A DNA stretch of 64,000 bases. Source: Gemmatimonadota bacterium (GTDB lineage Bacteria; Gemmatimonadota; Gemmatimonadetes; Gemmatimonadales; GWC2-71-9). Both the position numbers and the translations under genes were made by a program. The DNA lies in contig JAZKBR010000008.1 in NCBI GenBank assembly GCA_040388535.1, forward strand, positions 1-64,000, given 5' to 3'. The notes beneath the pieces are model-generated. The model saw only the letters and a list, made by a program, of their open reading frames with translations. It searched no databases and was not told where the DNA came from. The number at the start of each line of letters is the position of its first letter. Within the stretch, counting starts at the first letter, position 1. Shown piece after piece: positions 63,386 through 64,000 of the stretch.

Positions 63386-63991
63386 TCAGCGGGGGCTGCC
63401 GGCAAGCGCGACCCCAAGCAGGAGGCCCGCCCGGTAGCCATGTCGACTACTGTATCCCTCGGGGAGTTCTTCTTCGCGGAAGAGGGATTGCCCCGCGATC
63501 CCCTCGGCCCGCACCAGCGCACTCCAGCGCCGGGTGAGCGGTACGTCGAGCTCGAGTGAGGCGCGTGCCGCAGCGCGCCAGCGCGCCTCGCCGTCGGCCA
63601 GTGCAAATGCCCACCGTTCATAGATCGCTCCGGCGCCGGCGTAGAGAGCTGGCCCCGCGGTGCTTGCCGCGATGCGACGCGACAGCTCGGCCCCGACGCC
63701 CGAGGCCGAGAGGGCGCCGCGAGTCACGACCGACGCGCTCGCTCCTCGCACCGCGAGATCGCTGGTGATGCGGTGCCCTTCGACGGCCACTCGCCACGGC
63801 CCGTGTTGCCGCGCGACACCGGCGACCAGGTTGACTGGATGGTCGGGGAGAATGGCGGGCCGATCGGGGTCGACGGCATCGAGGGAATGCCCGGCCGTGA
63901 CCGCCGGCCCGGCGGCGAGGGAGAAGCGCCACTGGGCGGTGAGTCGCGGCGTGATGCCAACGGCAAGGAGAAGGAGCAGGGTAGAACGCAT
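63386..63991 (-). CDS. Exported hypothetical protein, small barrel-like
   Basis: A 201-residue exported protein; no family recognised. Signal peptide MRSTLLLLLAVGITPRLTAQ; the rest alternates in barrel-like strands (WRFSLAAGPAVTAGH, PWRVAVEGHRITSDL, GPALYAGAGAIYERWAFAL, YRAGLLLGVALAG). GAGG lies 5 nt before the ATG. It precedes the serine hydrolase by 41 bp and is probably co-transcribed with it. The gene is complete, ending 9 bp from the window edge. Confidence 0.7.
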   Translation of the reverse strand: MRSTLLLLLAVGITPRLTAQWRFSLAAGPAVTAGHSLDAVDPDRPAILPDHPVNLVAGVARQHGPWRVAVEGHRITSDLAVRGASASVVTRGALSASGVGAELSRRIAASTAGPALYAGAGAIYERWAFALADGEARWRAAARASLELDVPLTRRWSALVRAEGIAGQSLFREEELPEGYSSRHGYRAGLLLGVALAGSPR

Positions 63992-64000
63992 CGTGACCTC

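Overview
The window is a GC-rich, gene-dense bacterial chromosome segment of 64 kb with about 53 protein-coding genes and no rRNA or tRNA that I could see. The gene mix suggests a Gram-negative, respiring, menaquinone-using member of Gemmatimonadota or a close relative. The pointers are a PadR plus ADOP-type permease pair, PEP-CTERM surface proteins, many small signal-peptide proteins ending like outer-membrane barrels, an ETF/ETF-quinone oxidoreductase system, and a menG-ubiD-ubiA-ubiX block that fits the futalosine route. This placement is inference; no marker gene such as 16S is present.

Layout. 0.1-11.2 kb: etfB-etfA-nadB, then a PadR/ADOP pair on the other strand, then nadA-nadC-ETF:quinone oxidoreductase-GGDEF cyclase. 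De novo NAD synthesis is thus interleaved with the ETF electron-transfer chain. 11.2-14.2 kb (minus): htpX-terC-asd, preceded by a leader that matches the yybP-ykoY manganese riboswitch. 14.3-18.3 kb (minus): a 1326-residue SARP-type regulator with a predicted membrane span and an extracytoplasmic propeller, Ig-like and LamG-like region. 18.5-24.5 kb: a secreted protein, moeA, two barrel-like proteins, a QueD-like protein and gpmI. 24.6-30.6 kb: secreted glycosidase-like, SH3-like and small proteins and an APC permease. 30.7-38.0 kb: guaB, two paralogous APC permeases with hairpin leaders, nrnA, an Nfu-like scaffold and Mrp.

38.0-41.3 kb (minus): ECF sigma, zinc anti-sigma, bactofilin-like membrane protein and DUF4097-like protein, read as an envelope-response operon. 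41.3-45.7 kb: menG, ubiD-, ubiA- and ubiX-like genes and a phosphoesterase. 45.7-50.1 kb (minus): a lipoprotein binding protein translationally coupled to a hybrid histidine kinase that seems to start at CTG. 50.4-52.0 kb: tandem PEP-CTERM paralogues. 52.0-57.7 kb (minus): a UvrC-like GIY-YIG protein, M48 peptidase-purD-mutM, and a trans-sulfuration enzyme. 57.8-64 kb: an HD-GYP response regulator, glmM-glmS, a serine hydrolase and a small secreted protein.

The most unusual feature at the scale of the window is a family of heptanucleotide tandem repeats (GATGACA-, GGATGAT-, GGGGAAG- and GAGAAGG-type). They sit at gene 3' ends, often begin inside the stop codon, and several are arranged as facing inverted arms, one of them around a REP-like palindrome. 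In purD the array is translated as a C-terminal tail.
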